Source: Minwuia sp. (lineage in GTDB: Bacteria; Pseudomonadota; Alphaproteobacteria; Minwuiales; Minwuiaceae). From it: DNA of 64,000 nucleotides. Location of the stretch: positions 62,001 through 126,000 of the forward strand of contig JARGPL010000015.1 in the NCBI GenBank assembly GCA_029210175.1, in the 5' to 3' direction. Position 1 is the stretch's first letter. Each line of letters begins with the position of its first letter. A program made the position numbers and the translations under genes. Below the pieces are notes generated by a model that saw only the letters and a list, made by a program, of their open reading frames with translations, was not told the origin of the DNA and did not search any database. Positions 27,966-36,433 of the stretch are shown here, piece by piece.

Positions 27966-28991
27966 TCAGATGTCCAGTCGATAGGTCCGCTTGGCCGTAT
28001 CGTGGAACAGGCTCTGGCGTTCCGTTTCCGAATAGGCGGCAGCGATCAACTTGAAGGCATTCCACAGCACCGGATAGGACACAGACAGCTTGTCGACGGG
28101 GAAGTTGCTTTCGAACATGCAGCGATCCGGGCCGAAACAGTCGATGGCGTGGGCGTACCAGTCGCCGGTGGCCGCGACCAGCTCCTGCGCGGTCGGAGGC
28201 ATTGCGCGCTGGTGCCAGCCGAAGCCGTTGATGCTCATGTTGATGCCGCCCAGCTTCGCGACAACATTGGGACAGGCAGCCAGCTCGGCGAAGTCCTTCT
28301 TCCAGACTTCGAAGATCTCTTCGCGCTTGCCCTCATAGGGGCCGATGCCGACGGGTCCGATGAAATGATCGGCGATGATCGTGGTTTGCGGAAACGCCCG
28401 TGCCAGCGCGGTCACTTCCGGCACCTGGTGATGATAGGCCCAGGCTTCGAATGTCAGTCCACGTGGCGCAAGGCAGGCGAAACCTTCGCGGAATGTCGGG
28501 TCCGACAGCATGCCGGGGAACGGATTGGTGTGGGAGTTGCGGACGTTGTCGTCAGGGTCGAACCCTGCCGCGTGCCGGATGCCGCGAAACCGCGCCGGGG
28601 CAGCTTTCTGATGCGCCTCCAGCACCTCATCGACGGCCTTGCCCAGGTTCAGGTCGGCCAGGCTGACAATGCCTGCGCAGGCGCGGATCGGACCATAGTT
28701 GCCAGATGCGGACATGGCCGCGACACCGTTGACGAACTCGGTCTCACCCACGGGCCGTAGTGCCTCGGGTCCGGCAGCGCGATACATGACCCCGCATTCG
28801 ATGAACACGGTGGCGACGATGTTGTGGCCGCTGCTGGTGTCGGCCAGCAGTTCGTCCAGCAGATATCGGTTGCCGGGCAGGGCCCTCACGGCGGGGCGGT
28901 CCCACAGGTGGTGATGCGGATCAATGATCGGGCGATCCGGCTCGATTATTTCCTCATCCACCAGCGCCAGCCAGTCGTCGTTGATTGCCAT
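27966..28991 (-). CDS. Amidohydrolase-family (TIM-barrel) metal-dependent hydrolase
   Basis: The ATG at 28991 (MAINDDWLALVDEE) follows GGGGAGGATGACAG, and the longer upstream frame has no support. The 341-residue product has the amidohydrolase-2 start motif IIDPHHHLWDRP, the middle block ARFRGIRHAAGFDPDD, IIADHFIGPVGIGPY, and the C-terminal FGPDRCMFESNFPVD with the metal-binding Asp/Glu region. Relatives include 2-pyrone-4,6-dicarboxylate lactonase and L-rhamnono- or fucono-lactonases. The substrate here is unknown, and no catabolic operon surrounds it. It is divergent from the Anbu gene, with starts about 120 bp apart. Confidence 0.85.
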   Translation of the reverse strand: MAINDDWLALVDEEIIEPDRPIIDPHHHLWDRPAVRALPGNRYLLDELLADTSSGHNIVATVFIECGVMYRAAGPEALRPVGETEFVNGVAAMSASGNYGPIRACAGIVSLADLNLGKAVDEVLEAHQKAAPARFRGIRHAAGFDPDDNVRNSHTNPFPGMLSDPTFREGFACLAPRGLTFEAWAYHHQVPEVTALARAFPQTTIIADHFIGPVGIGPYEGKREEIFEVWKKDFAELAACPNVVAKLGGINMSINGFGWHQRAMPPTAQELVAATGDWYAHAIDCFGPDRCMFESNFPVDKLSVSYPVLWNAFKLIAAAYSETERQSLFHDTAKRTYRLDI

Positions 28992-29108
28992 GCTGTCATC
29001 CTCCCCGATCATCAGCAGTTGCCATTTGAGTCTCTGGGCGATCATGCCATGCTCAGTCCGCTGGTGCACCGTTCCAGCGCCCCGAACAACACGATGGAGC
29101 CTGCGCCG

Positions 29109-29849
29109 ATGACCTATGGTCTTGGTCTGTTTCTGGATGACGGCCTGGTCATCACGACCGATACCCGCACCAATGCCGGCGTGGATCATGTTGCCACGGT
29201 GCGGAAGCTGAACCTGTTCCAGCGCCCGGGCCAGTCGATCATGATGCTGGCCAGTGCCGGAAATCTGGCGACAACCCAGGCGGTTGCGACTTTGCTGGAA
29301 CAGCGGTCATCGCATGCCGGGCATCCGCACAATCTCTTCGAAGCGCCAACGATGTTCGACGCCGCAAACATGGTTGGCGGTGTGTTGCGAGAGGTCATGA
29401 TGGCCAACGCCGACTATGTGAAGGGCTATGGCGACCCGAGTGCCAGCATGCTGTTCGGCGGCCAGATCGCAGGGGCAGGGCACTGCCTGTTCCTCATCTA
29501 CTCGGCCGGAAACTTCATTCAGGCGACGGCTGACACCTGTTTCCTGCAGGTCGGTGAACTGAAGTACGGCAAGCCGATCCTCGACCGGGCCTTTCGCTAC
29601 GGTACGACCAGCATGGCGGATGCGGTGAAGCTTTCGCTGCTGTCGTTCGATGCGACGGTGCGGTCAAACCTTTCGGTCGCGCCCCCGTTCGACATGATCT
29701 GTTATCGCGCCGATTCGCTTGAGGCCGTGCAGATCCGCCGATTTGAAAAGCAGGATGCCTATTATTCCGACGTCCGCCGCAGTTACAGCAGGTCGCTTCG
29801 GGAAACGGTTGCCAACCTGCCGGTCGTGGATTGGCCAGGGGTGATCTGA
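29109..29849 (+). CDS. Anbu-type (ancestral beta subunit) proteasome-like peptidase
   Basis: The ATG at 29109 is preferred because homologues begin MTYxxG: removal of Met exposes Thr as the N-terminal nucleophile. The 246-residue product reads TYGLGLFLDDGLVITTDTRT, then LNLFQRPGQSIMMLASAGNLAT and GDPSASMLFGGQIAG. This is the pattern of the HslV/20S-related Anbu family (COG3484). Anbu forms open-ring or helical assemblies and usually sits in an operon with a transglutaminase-like protease, an alpha-E protein and an ATP-grasp protein. None of these is adjacent here. An ATG at 29094 would bury the Thr and is less likely. Confidence 0.85.
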   Translation: MTYGLGLFLDDGLVITTDTRTNAGVDHVATVRKLNLFQRPGQSIMMLASAGNLATTQAVATLLEQRSSHAGHPHNLFEAPTMFDAANMVGGVLREVMMANADYVKGYGDPSASMLFGGQIAGAGHCLFLIYSAGNFIQATADTCFLQVGELKYGKPILDRAFRYGTTSMADAVKLSLLSFDATVRSNLSVAPPFDMICYRADSLEAVQIRRFEKQDAYYSDVRRSYSRSLRETVANLPVVDWPGVI

Positions 29850-29859
29850 GCGCCGGGAC

Positions 29860-31377
29860 TCATCCGCCCGGCTTGCAGATCTCGGCCACCATGGTGGCGA
29901 ACTTCGCCGCGTCATTGGTAACGCGTGGAACCTTGTGCTGCCCCCCGAGCTTGCCCTGCGCAGCCATCCAGCGATCAAAGCTCTTGGGGGGCAGGAACCG
30001 GATCACCGGCGGGTTCATGCCCGTGTCGTTGATCCTGTGGGCCAGATAGTCCTCGTTCATGTCGCGCAGCACCGCATCGACGCAATCGGCAAACCTGCGG
30101 GCCTGACCGTCATCCGGCGCTCCGGTGGTTTCGACCAGATAGAGATGATGGCCAACGCCGCGCGGGCTGTCGGGCAGTTCTGCGCCGACCATATAGTCAT
30201 TGACCGACAGGCCGGTCACCTCCGCCGCGCGGTTGACAGCGCTGTCCAGTTCACTGCCGATCAGATGCTCCCCGAAAGCGGACAGCATGTAGGACGTGCG
30301 GCCGGTGATCAGCAGGCGTGGCGGCGACCGGTCAACGAACCTGACCGTATCGCCGATCTGGTAGGCGAACATGCCGGAATTGCATGACAGGATGATCGCA
30401 TAGTCGATGTCCGTCTGGACGTTGCCCACCCAATGACGGGTCGGGTTCTTGCTGCCCAGTTCGGAAAGGGGCACGAATTCGAAGAAGATGCCATTGTCCA
30501 GGATCAGGCGCATCCCCTCGGCGTCCCCCCGGTCGGCAATGGCGATGAAGCCCTCGCTTGCCGGATAGACTTCCCGCGTGGCGGCGCGGGTCTGGGCCAG
30601 AAACGGCTTCATGCGGTCGCGGTACAGATCCCAGGCGACGCCACCGTGCACCAGCAATTCCAGATCGGGGTAGGGTGCGGCACCGTCCGTCATCTCATGC
30701 AGACGCTGGAACAGGATCAGCAGCCATGGCGGCGTGCCGGATATCATGCTGATGCGCGTCTTCAGGGACAGATGCGTCAGGCGCTCCAGCTTCTCCTCCC
30801 AGTCCTCAAGCAATGCCAGATCTGGCGGGGGGAAGGAGAACGGGCGCATCCAGCGGGATTGATCCTTCACCGCGATGCCGGACAGGTCACCACTCAGGAC
30901 GCCTTGCCCCTGATCGCGCAAAGCGGTTGATCCGCCCAGCATGAAGGTCTTGCCGCGCAGCAGGCGGCTTTCCGGATGATGTGCCAGATGGTGGACGGCG
31001 ATGTCGATTGCTGCCCGCTTGTTTGATCGCATCATGTCGTTGGTGATGGGCAGGTACTTGTTGGCACCCGTCGTGGTGCCGGAACTGACACCCAGATATG
31101 GCGTCTTTCCAGGCCAGGTCTGGTCGGTCAGATCAGGGAACGGGCCTGACCAGTAGTCCCGCCAGAAATCCTCGTAGGACCGGATCGGCACCCGCGCCTG
31201 AAACTCGGCGATCGTGCTGATCCGGTCGAAACCATGGTCCCTGCCAAATCTGGTGCCCGCGGCCTTCCGCAGCAGGCTGCGCAGTTGCGCTTCCTGTGTT
31301 GCAACCGGGTCCTGGGCCGCCAGCAAGGCAAGGCGGCGGCGGGCATGGAGCTTCAACAGTGGCGAGGGGTCGAACAT
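29860..31377 (-). CDS. GH3-family acyl-adenylating amide synthetase-like protein
   Basis: 505 residues. It matches bacterial members of the family named after plant GH3 proteins: an N-terminal LLRKAAGTRFGRDHGF, the ATP-binding loop LGVSSGTTTGANKYLPIT, HGGVAWDLY, the YPASEGFIAI block, and the C-terminal TGRTSYMLSAFGEHLIGSEL. Plant enzymes join auxin, jasmonate or benzoates to amino acids through an acyl-AMP. Bacterial substrates are generally unknown. It lies 19 bp after the molybdopterin oxidase gene on the same strand and is probably cotranscribed. It converges on the Anbu gene with a 10-bp gap. Confidence 0.85.
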   Translation of the reverse strand: MFDPSPLLKLHARRRLALLAAQDPVATQEAQLRSLLRKAAGTRFGRDHGFDRISTIAEFQARVPIRSYEDFWRDYWSGPFPDLTDQTWPGKTPYLGVSSGTTTGANKYLPITNDMMRSNKRAAIDIAVHHLAHHPESRLLRGKTFMLGGSTALRDQGQGVLSGDLSGIAVKDQSRWMRPFSFPPPDLALLEDWEEKLERLTHLSLKTRISMISGTPPWLLILFQRLHEMTDGAAPYPDLELLVHGGVAWDLYRDRMKPFLAQTRAATREVYPASEGFIAIADRGDAEGMRLILDNGIFFEFVPLSELGSKNPTRHWVGNVQTDIDYAIILSCNSGMFAYQIGDTVRFVDRSPPRLLITGRTSYMLSAFGEHLIGSELDSAVNRAAEVTGLSVNDYMVGAELPDSPRGVGHHLYLVETTGAPDDGQARRFADCVDAVLRDMNEDYLAHRINDTGMNPPVIRFLPPKSFDRWMAAQGKLGGQHKVPRVTNDAAKFATMVAEICKPGG

Positions 31378-31396
31378 GCGCTGGATATAGGCGATC

Positions 31397-33682
31397 TCAG
31401 CCCGAATTCAGCATGCGCCAGACAGACTCGGCCAGAAATGGTGCATCCAGGTCATCGGTGATGCCGCGCTGGCGCAGCACATCATGCACGGCGTTGTTGA
31501 TCGCCGCCGGTGCGCCGTTCGCCCCCAGTTCACCGATGCCGCGGACGCCCAGCAGATTGGTGGCGGAATGGGTTTCCAGGTAATGGGTGTCGATGGCGGG
31601 CAGATCGTCCGCCCGGGGCATGCAGTAATCCATGAAGGATCCGCTGAGCAGCTGACCGCTGTCAGGATCGTAGACCGCATTCTCCAGCATGATCGCGCCC
31701 ATCCCTTGTGCCAGCGCCCCCTGGGCCTGTCCCGCCAGCAGGGCCGGATTGATCACGCGCCCCGCGTCATCCACTGACCCCAGCCGGTCCAGATGCACAT
31801 GGCCGGTGGCCGGATCGATCTCAACCTCGGCGATCACGATGCCATGGGGAAACGAAGCCACGGAATCAGCGAAATCCTGCTGGGCGCTCAAGGGTTCATC
31901 CACGGCCAGATCAAACAGGCTGACCTGACGATCGGTGCCGGTGACATGAAAGGCACCGGCGGAGAATTCGATGTCTTCCTCCGCGGTTTCCAGCCTGTCT
32001 GCTGCCCGCTGGCGACCGATACGGATCACTTCATCCGCCGTGCGGGACAGTGTGGCGCCGGAGATGGCGGTGGATGATGAACCACCGGTGCCGCCGCCAC
32101 GTTTCAACCGGTCGGTGTCGCCCTGGCGCACGTCAATCAGATCGACCGCGACACCCAGGCGATCGGCCAGAACCTGTGCGAATACCGTCTGGTGCCCCTG
32201 ACCGGACGATTGCGTACCCGTCCAGGCTTCGATCCGCCCGGTCGCGGCATCCACGATCACTTCACTGGTTTCGGCGGCAACGCCGCCGACCGGGTGCAGG
32301 TTGCAGGCAAGACCCAGCCCGCGGAGCAGCCCCCGCGCCTCGGTGGCCTGCTTTCGTCCTGCGAAACCCTGCCAGTCCAGCCTGTCAAGCGCATGCGCCA
32401 GGATCGCGGGATAGTCGCCGCCGTCATAGGTGAAACCCAGAGGGGTGCGCCAGGGCATGTCCTGTGGTTGCACCAGATTGCGGCGACGGATTTCGTCAGG
32501 CGTCAGGCCCAATGCGTGGGCGGCCTTGTCCACCAGGCGTTCCAGGGCAATCACCATCGGTGGCTTGCCGGCGCCGCGATAGGCGTCCACGGGCACGGTG
32601 TTGGTGTAATAGCCCCGTGACCGGATGGCGATATGGGGCAGGGCGTAAAGGCCGCTAGCCACCTTGGCCATGCTGTCTGTCGGATTACCGGGACCGAAGG
32701 TGGACAGGAACGCCCCCATGTCGGCGACCGCATCCACCGCCAGTGCGCGGAAACGGCCATCTGCATCGAATGCCAGCGTGGCATCTGTGACCTGTGGCCG
32801 GGCATGGGTTTCCGACACGAAACTTTCCGTGCGGCTTGACGTCCACCGCACGGTGCGCTTCAGCTTCCAGGCTGCCCAGACCACGGCGGCCTGTTCAGGG
32901 TAGGCGAAGAACTTCGGCCCGAAACCGCCACCGACGTCATGCGTGACAACCCGCAGCCTCTCTTTCGGCCAATGCATGGCATTGCGGGTAATCTGGTAGT
33001 GCAGCAGATGCACGCCCTGACTGGCGCTGGTCAGGACAATCCTGTCGCCCGCTGCATCGTAGGCCGCAGAGACCACGCGACCTTCCAGCGGTGCGCCGCA
33101 GATGCGCTGGGACCGCAACCGGACCTGCACCTGGTGTGGCGCGGCCTCAACCGCCGCTTCAGTCGCCGTTGCATCGCCGGTGCCCCAGTCGAAGATCATG
33201 TTGTCGTGCGCCGTGTCGTGCAGCGCAGGGCTTTCCGTCCCGGCTTCGGTCACGGCACCGAGATCATCGATATCGAAACTCGCCAGGTCGGCAGCGTCCT
33301 GCGCCGCGACCATGCTTTCGGCAACGATCAGCGCCAGCGGCTGCCCGACGTGGTGGACATGGGTCAGCGGCAGGATGGGGCGCGGTGCCTCAACCATCGT
33401 GCTGCCGTCGCGATTGGTGATCGGGACTGTTGTGGTCAGTGTACCCAGGTCATCGTCTGCCGCATCCTGACCGGAAAGGATGGCCACAACGCCGGGCACG
33501 GCGCGCGCCGCATCCAGGTCAACGCTGCGGATCCGGCCATGGGCGACTTCCGACCGGATGAACAGGCCATGCAAGGCGCCCGGTTCGGCCAGATCGTCGG
33601 TATAGCGACCTTCGCCGCGTAGGAACCGGTTGTCTTCCAGCCGAACGGTTCGGCTGCCGATACGGGCATGCTGGTCGCTCAT
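31397..33682 (-). CDS. Xanthine dehydrogenase/CO dehydrogenase-family molybdopterin-binding subunit
   Basis: 761 residues, the length of CoxL-like large subunits. Blocks seen are RTVRLEDNRFLRGEGRYTDD, GGFGPKFFAYPEQAAVVWAA, the active-site loop VDAYRGAGKPPMV, TQSSGQGHQTVFAQ, GGGTGGSSSTAISG, and the catalytic-Glu region GIGELGANGAPAAINNAV. The loop is AYRGAG, as in aldehyde/xanthine-type enzymes, and lacks the AYRCSFR of true CO dehydrogenase. The FAD (CoxM) and 2Fe-2S (CoxS) subunits are not adjacent, which is unusual. The ATG overlaps the stop of the DUF1194 gene (ATGA), so translation is coupled to a secreted VWA-like protein. Substrate unknown. Confidence 0.88.
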   Translation of the reverse strand: MSDQHARIGSRTVRLEDNRFLRGEGRYTDDLAEPGALHGLFIRSEVAHGRIRSVDLDAARAVPGVVAILSGQDAADDDLGTLTTTVPITNRDGSTMVEAPRPILPLTHVHHVGQPLALIVAESMVAAQDAADLASFDIDDLGAVTEAGTESPALHDTAHDNMIFDWGTGDATATEAAVEAAPHQVQVRLRSQRICGAPLEGRVVSAAYDAAGDRIVLTSASQGVHLLHYQITRNAMHWPKERLRVVTHDVGGGFGPKFFAYPEQAAVVWAAWKLKRTVRWTSSRTESFVSETHARPQVTDATLAFDADGRFRALAVDAVADMGAFLSTFGPGNPTDSMAKVASGLYALPHIAIRSRGYYTNTVPVDAYRGAGKPPMVIALERLVDKAAHALGLTPDEIRRRNLVQPQDMPWRTPLGFTYDGGDYPAILAHALDRLDWQGFAGRKQATEARGLLRGLGLACNLHPVGGVAAETSEVIVDAATGRIEAWTGTQSSGQGHQTVFAQVLADRLGVAVDLIDVRQGDTDRLKRGGGTGGSSSTAISGATLSRTADEVIRIGRQRAADRLETAEEDIEFSAGAFHVTGTDRQVSLFDLAVDEPLSAQQDFADSVASFPHGIVIAEVEIDPATGHVHLDRLGSVDDAGRVINPALLAGQAQGALAQGMGAIMLENAVYDPDSGQLLSGSFMDYCMPRADDLPAIDTHYLETHSATNLLGVRGIGELGANGAPAAINNAVHDVLRQRGITDDLDAPFLAESVWRMLNSG

Positions 33683-34446
33683 TGCACCTGTGACTCCGTC
33701 TGCTGGTCGTTGTCATTCATTGCCATGGGATTGCCGATGATCTCCCGCACCAGTTTCAGGCGGATGGCACGGGCGAAATCCACATAGTCAGTGGCCGTGA
33801 TCAGGAACGATCCGGGCCCCACAATCAGATCGGACGTGTAATAGACGTCCAGCCGGGGTTCCTCGTTCAGGATTGCCACGCCATTCACAGTCACGCGCGC
33901 GGCCCGCGCCTGCTCCCGGGCGGTACGCGGCAGAATCCCGTCATTGCTGCCGCCATCGCCTGAAACATCGATGACGCGCCGCCGTGGCTGCCAGGGCAGG
34001 CTGTCGAACAGGTCGATCCCGCTTGTCACCGCTTCACCAAGGGCGGTGCGCCCCCCCCTTATCATGCGCGGCGCGTCGGCAATCCTGTCGGCCAGCGCCT
34101 CGACATCTTCATCTGTCTGCAACAGGGTCCAGGGCACGACCTGCACACGTTCATTGCGTCCGGACCACTGCATCAGGGTAACAGCCATGCCCAGTGGCGC
34201 ACCGGTGCGCATGGCATAGCGCACCGATTCATGGCGGAATCCGTTGGCAAGACCCAGCATCTGCAGCCGGAATTCGCCATTGTCGACGCTGGTCGAGGTG
34301 TCGACGGCCAGCACGAGTGCCAGATCAATCCGCCCTTCCAGCTGGGCCTGTTGGGCCTGGGCATCAGCGGGATGCAGCAGGGCGCTGACACCGAGCCAGC
34401 AGCCGAACGCCAGCATCGCAGTACGTTGGACGGATGAGATTGTCAT
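33679..34446 (-). CDS. DUF1194 (VWA-like) secreted protein
   Basis: 255 residues. A signal peptide (about 1-31, ending ADAQA) precedes a von Willebrand A-like domain with a MIDAS-type DTSTSV motif (LALVLAVDTSTSVDNGEF), a TALGEAVTSGIDL segment carrying the Thr, and IDVSGDGGSNDG. This is the DUF1194 pattern. VWA domains bind a divalent cation and mediate protein contacts. The stop overlaps the molybdopterin oxidase start. It has no known partner, but tight coupling to the oxidase suggests a role in that enzyme's maturation or in a shared process. That is inference. Confidence 0.8.
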   Translation of the reverse strand: MTISSVQRTAMLAFGCWLGVSALLHPADAQAQQAQLEGRIDLALVLAVDTSTSVDNGEFRLQMLGLANGFRHESVRYAMRTGAPLGMAVTLMQWSGRNERVQVVPWTLLQTDEDVEALADRIADAPRMIRGGRTALGEAVTSGIDLFDSLPWQPRRRVIDVSGDGGSNDGILPRTAREQARAARVTVNGVAILNEEPRLDVYYTSDLIVGPGSFLITATDYVDFARAIRLKLVREIIGNPMAMNDNDQQTESQVQ

Positions 34447-34507
34447 GATGGGGGAGTGTCGCCTCCGACCCCCGACGGGGTCCAGCGGTTTCTGGCCTGA
34501 AAGACGG

Positions 34508-36406
34508 TCAGACGGTCAGGTCGTAGCGGCGCAGGAACAGTTCCAGTGTCACCAGTGTCCAGATCAGTTTCTCGTGGTTCTGGCGGCCGCGATTGTGGTC
34601 CCCCAGAATACGCGACAGTTCACCGGAATCGTAGAGGTCGCGGCTGCGGGAATCGGTGCCCGTCAGATGGTCATGCACCCAGTCGCGCATGGTGGTGCGG
34701 AACCAGTCGTTGACCGGCACACGAAACCCGACCTTGGGTCGATCCAGAATCTCGGCAGGCAGGATACGGCGCATCCCCTGCCGCAGCAGCCACTTGTCCT
34801 GACGGCCCCTGATGCGGCAGTTGTCGGGCAGGCGCGCGACAAGTTCCGCCAGTTCATGATCCATGAAGGGCATCCGGCCCTCGATCGACGCCGCCATGGT
34901 CATGCGGTCGCCGCGTTCCAGCAGGTTGTCGGGCAGCCAGGATGTCTGGTCGAAATATTGCAATTGCCGCAATGGACTTGTGCCTGGCGCGGTATCGAAC
35001 GGCAGGTTGTCCGGCTGGGTCGCCTGAATGTCAGCCGCTGCCGACCCGGCCAGCAACCGCGCCCGGGCGGCGGGGCCAAGCACCCCGAACCAGCGGGGAA
35101 ACCGGTCCTGGACAGCGCGCTGGTCCAGGCTGTCGAACAGCGTCTTCACCCGGCGGAACCGATAGGGCAGGGCATTGACCAGCGGGCGCATAAGCCCCTT
35201 GTGCAGCGCATCCGGCATCATCGCGTGATAGCGCGCTGCGTACCGTTCATAGCGGTGCTTGGGGTATCCGGCGATGATCTCGTCCGATCCTTCACCGGTC
35301 AGCACCATCTTCACCGTGCGCCCGGCCTCCACCGACAGCAGATAGATCGGGATGTCGGATGGTTCGGACACCGGGGCGTCGCGGAACCCGATCAGATCGG
35401 GCAGATGGTCCATCAGCGTATCGGCAGACACCTCCAGTTCATGGTGGCCGGTATGGAACTGCTCGGCGATGTCGCGTGCATAGCGCAACTCACTGTACGC
35501 GCCTTCCTTGAACCCGACGGAGAAGGTGCGCACCGGCAGATCGCTGACGCCCGCCATCAGGGCGACGATGGCCGATGAATCGATGCCACCTGACAGGAAC
35601 GCGCCAAACGGCACGTCGGATGCCATCCGCAGGCTGACGGATTCCTGCAGCACATTCATGAATTCGGAAACCGGATCCTGGGTAATCAGTGGCTCCTGCG
35701 CCGCACCGTCCGGTGGCAGCCAATAGCGCCGGATGTCCATATGGCCGTCCCGCCAGACCGCCACGGAAGCAGGCGGCAGCTTCTCGATGCCTTCGAAGAA
35801 CGTGTCGGGGCCCGGCACATAGCGATAGTTCAGATAGGCGGGGATGACGGCCTTGTTCAGGCGTGGTTCGACCCCCGGGACCGCAAGCAGCGCCTTGATC
35901 TCCGAAGCGAAATAGGTGTCGTTGCCCCGACGCAGCATGAACACGGGTTTCTTGCCGAACCGGTCACGCGCCACCGTCAGGCGCTCGATATCATGTTCCC
36001 AGATCATGTGGGCAAACATGCCGCGCAGGTGAGACACGGCATCGGGGCCCCAATGCGCGTGTGCGGCCATGACGACTTCGGTGTCGGAAGTGGTCTCGAA
36101 CCGATAGCCGACGGCCTTCAGTTCTTCGCGCAGGGTGACGTAGTTGTAGACTTCCCCATTGAACACCATCGACAGGCGGCGCCCGTCCGGGGTCGTGTAG
36201 TGCATGGGCTGATCGCCGGTGGTCAGATCGATGATGGCAAGCCGTCGATGGCCCAGGCCGGCCTGAAACCGACCGTCAGCCGTGTCGCAGAACAGCTGGC
36301 CCGCCCCATCAGGGCCGCGATGCGCAATGCGATCCGTCATGGCCCGCAGCACCGACGCAGTCGGGCCGCCCGAACGTGCCGTGATCCAGCCCGCTATCCC
36401 GCACAT
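34508..36406 (-). CDS. asnB: Asparagine synthase (glutamine-hydrolysing)
   Basis: 632 residues. Cys2 is exposed after Met removal (MCGIAGWI), and the class II glutaminase has RIAHRGPDGAG and RLAIIDL. The synthetase domain has the ATP motif LSGGIDSSAIVAL and later TGEGSDEIIAGYPKHRYERY. Some AsnB-like proteins make free asparagine, while others amidate peptides, sugars or natural products. Here the gene is the last of a long minus-strand array with glycosyltransferases and a peptide-type ABC importer, 27 bp after a permease. A dedicated amidotransferase role is therefore as likely as housekeeping asparagine synthesis. About 60 bp separate it from DUF1194. Confidence 0.88.
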   Translation of the reverse strand: MCGIAGWITARSGGPTASVLRAMTDRIAHRGPDGAGQLFCDTADGRFQAGLGHRRLAIIDLTTGDQPMHYTTPDGRRLSMVFNGEVYNYVTLREELKAVGYRFETTSDTEVVMAAHAHWGPDAVSHLRGMFAHMIWEHDIERLTVARDRFGKKPVFMLRRGNDTYFASEIKALLAVPGVEPRLNKAVIPAYLNYRYVPGPDTFFEGIEKLPPASVAVWRDGHMDIRRYWLPPDGAAQEPLITQDPVSEFMNVLQESVSLRMASDVPFGAFLSGGIDSSAIVALMAGVSDLPVRTFSVGFKEGAYSELRYARDIAEQFHTGHHELEVSADTLMDHLPDLIGFRDAPVSEPSDIPIYLLSVEAGRTVKMVLTGEGSDEIIAGYPKHRYERYAARYHAMMPDALHKGLMRPLVNALPYRFRRVKTLFDSLDQRAVQDRFPRWFGVLGPAARARLLAGSAAADIQATQPDNLPFDTAPGTSPLRQLQYFDQTSWLPDNLLERGDRMTMAASIEGRMPFMDHELAELVARLPDNCRIRGRQDKWLLRQGMRRILPAEILDRPKVGFRVPVNDWFRTTMRDWVHDHLTGTDSRSRDLYDSGELSRILGDHNRGRQNHEKLIWTLVTLELFLRRYDLTV

Positions 36407-36433
36407 GGGACAGCGGAACCGGTCAGGCGCTGG

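Noticed and set aside
31397-33682. Aerobic carbon monoxide dehydrogenase
   Set aside because: The active-site loop is AYRGAG and not the AYRCSFR of true CO dehydrogenase, and the other subunits are absent.
34244-35578. 444-residue plus-strand frame opposite DUF1194 and asnB
   Set aside because: It spans two real genes and an intergenic gap with no motif of its own.
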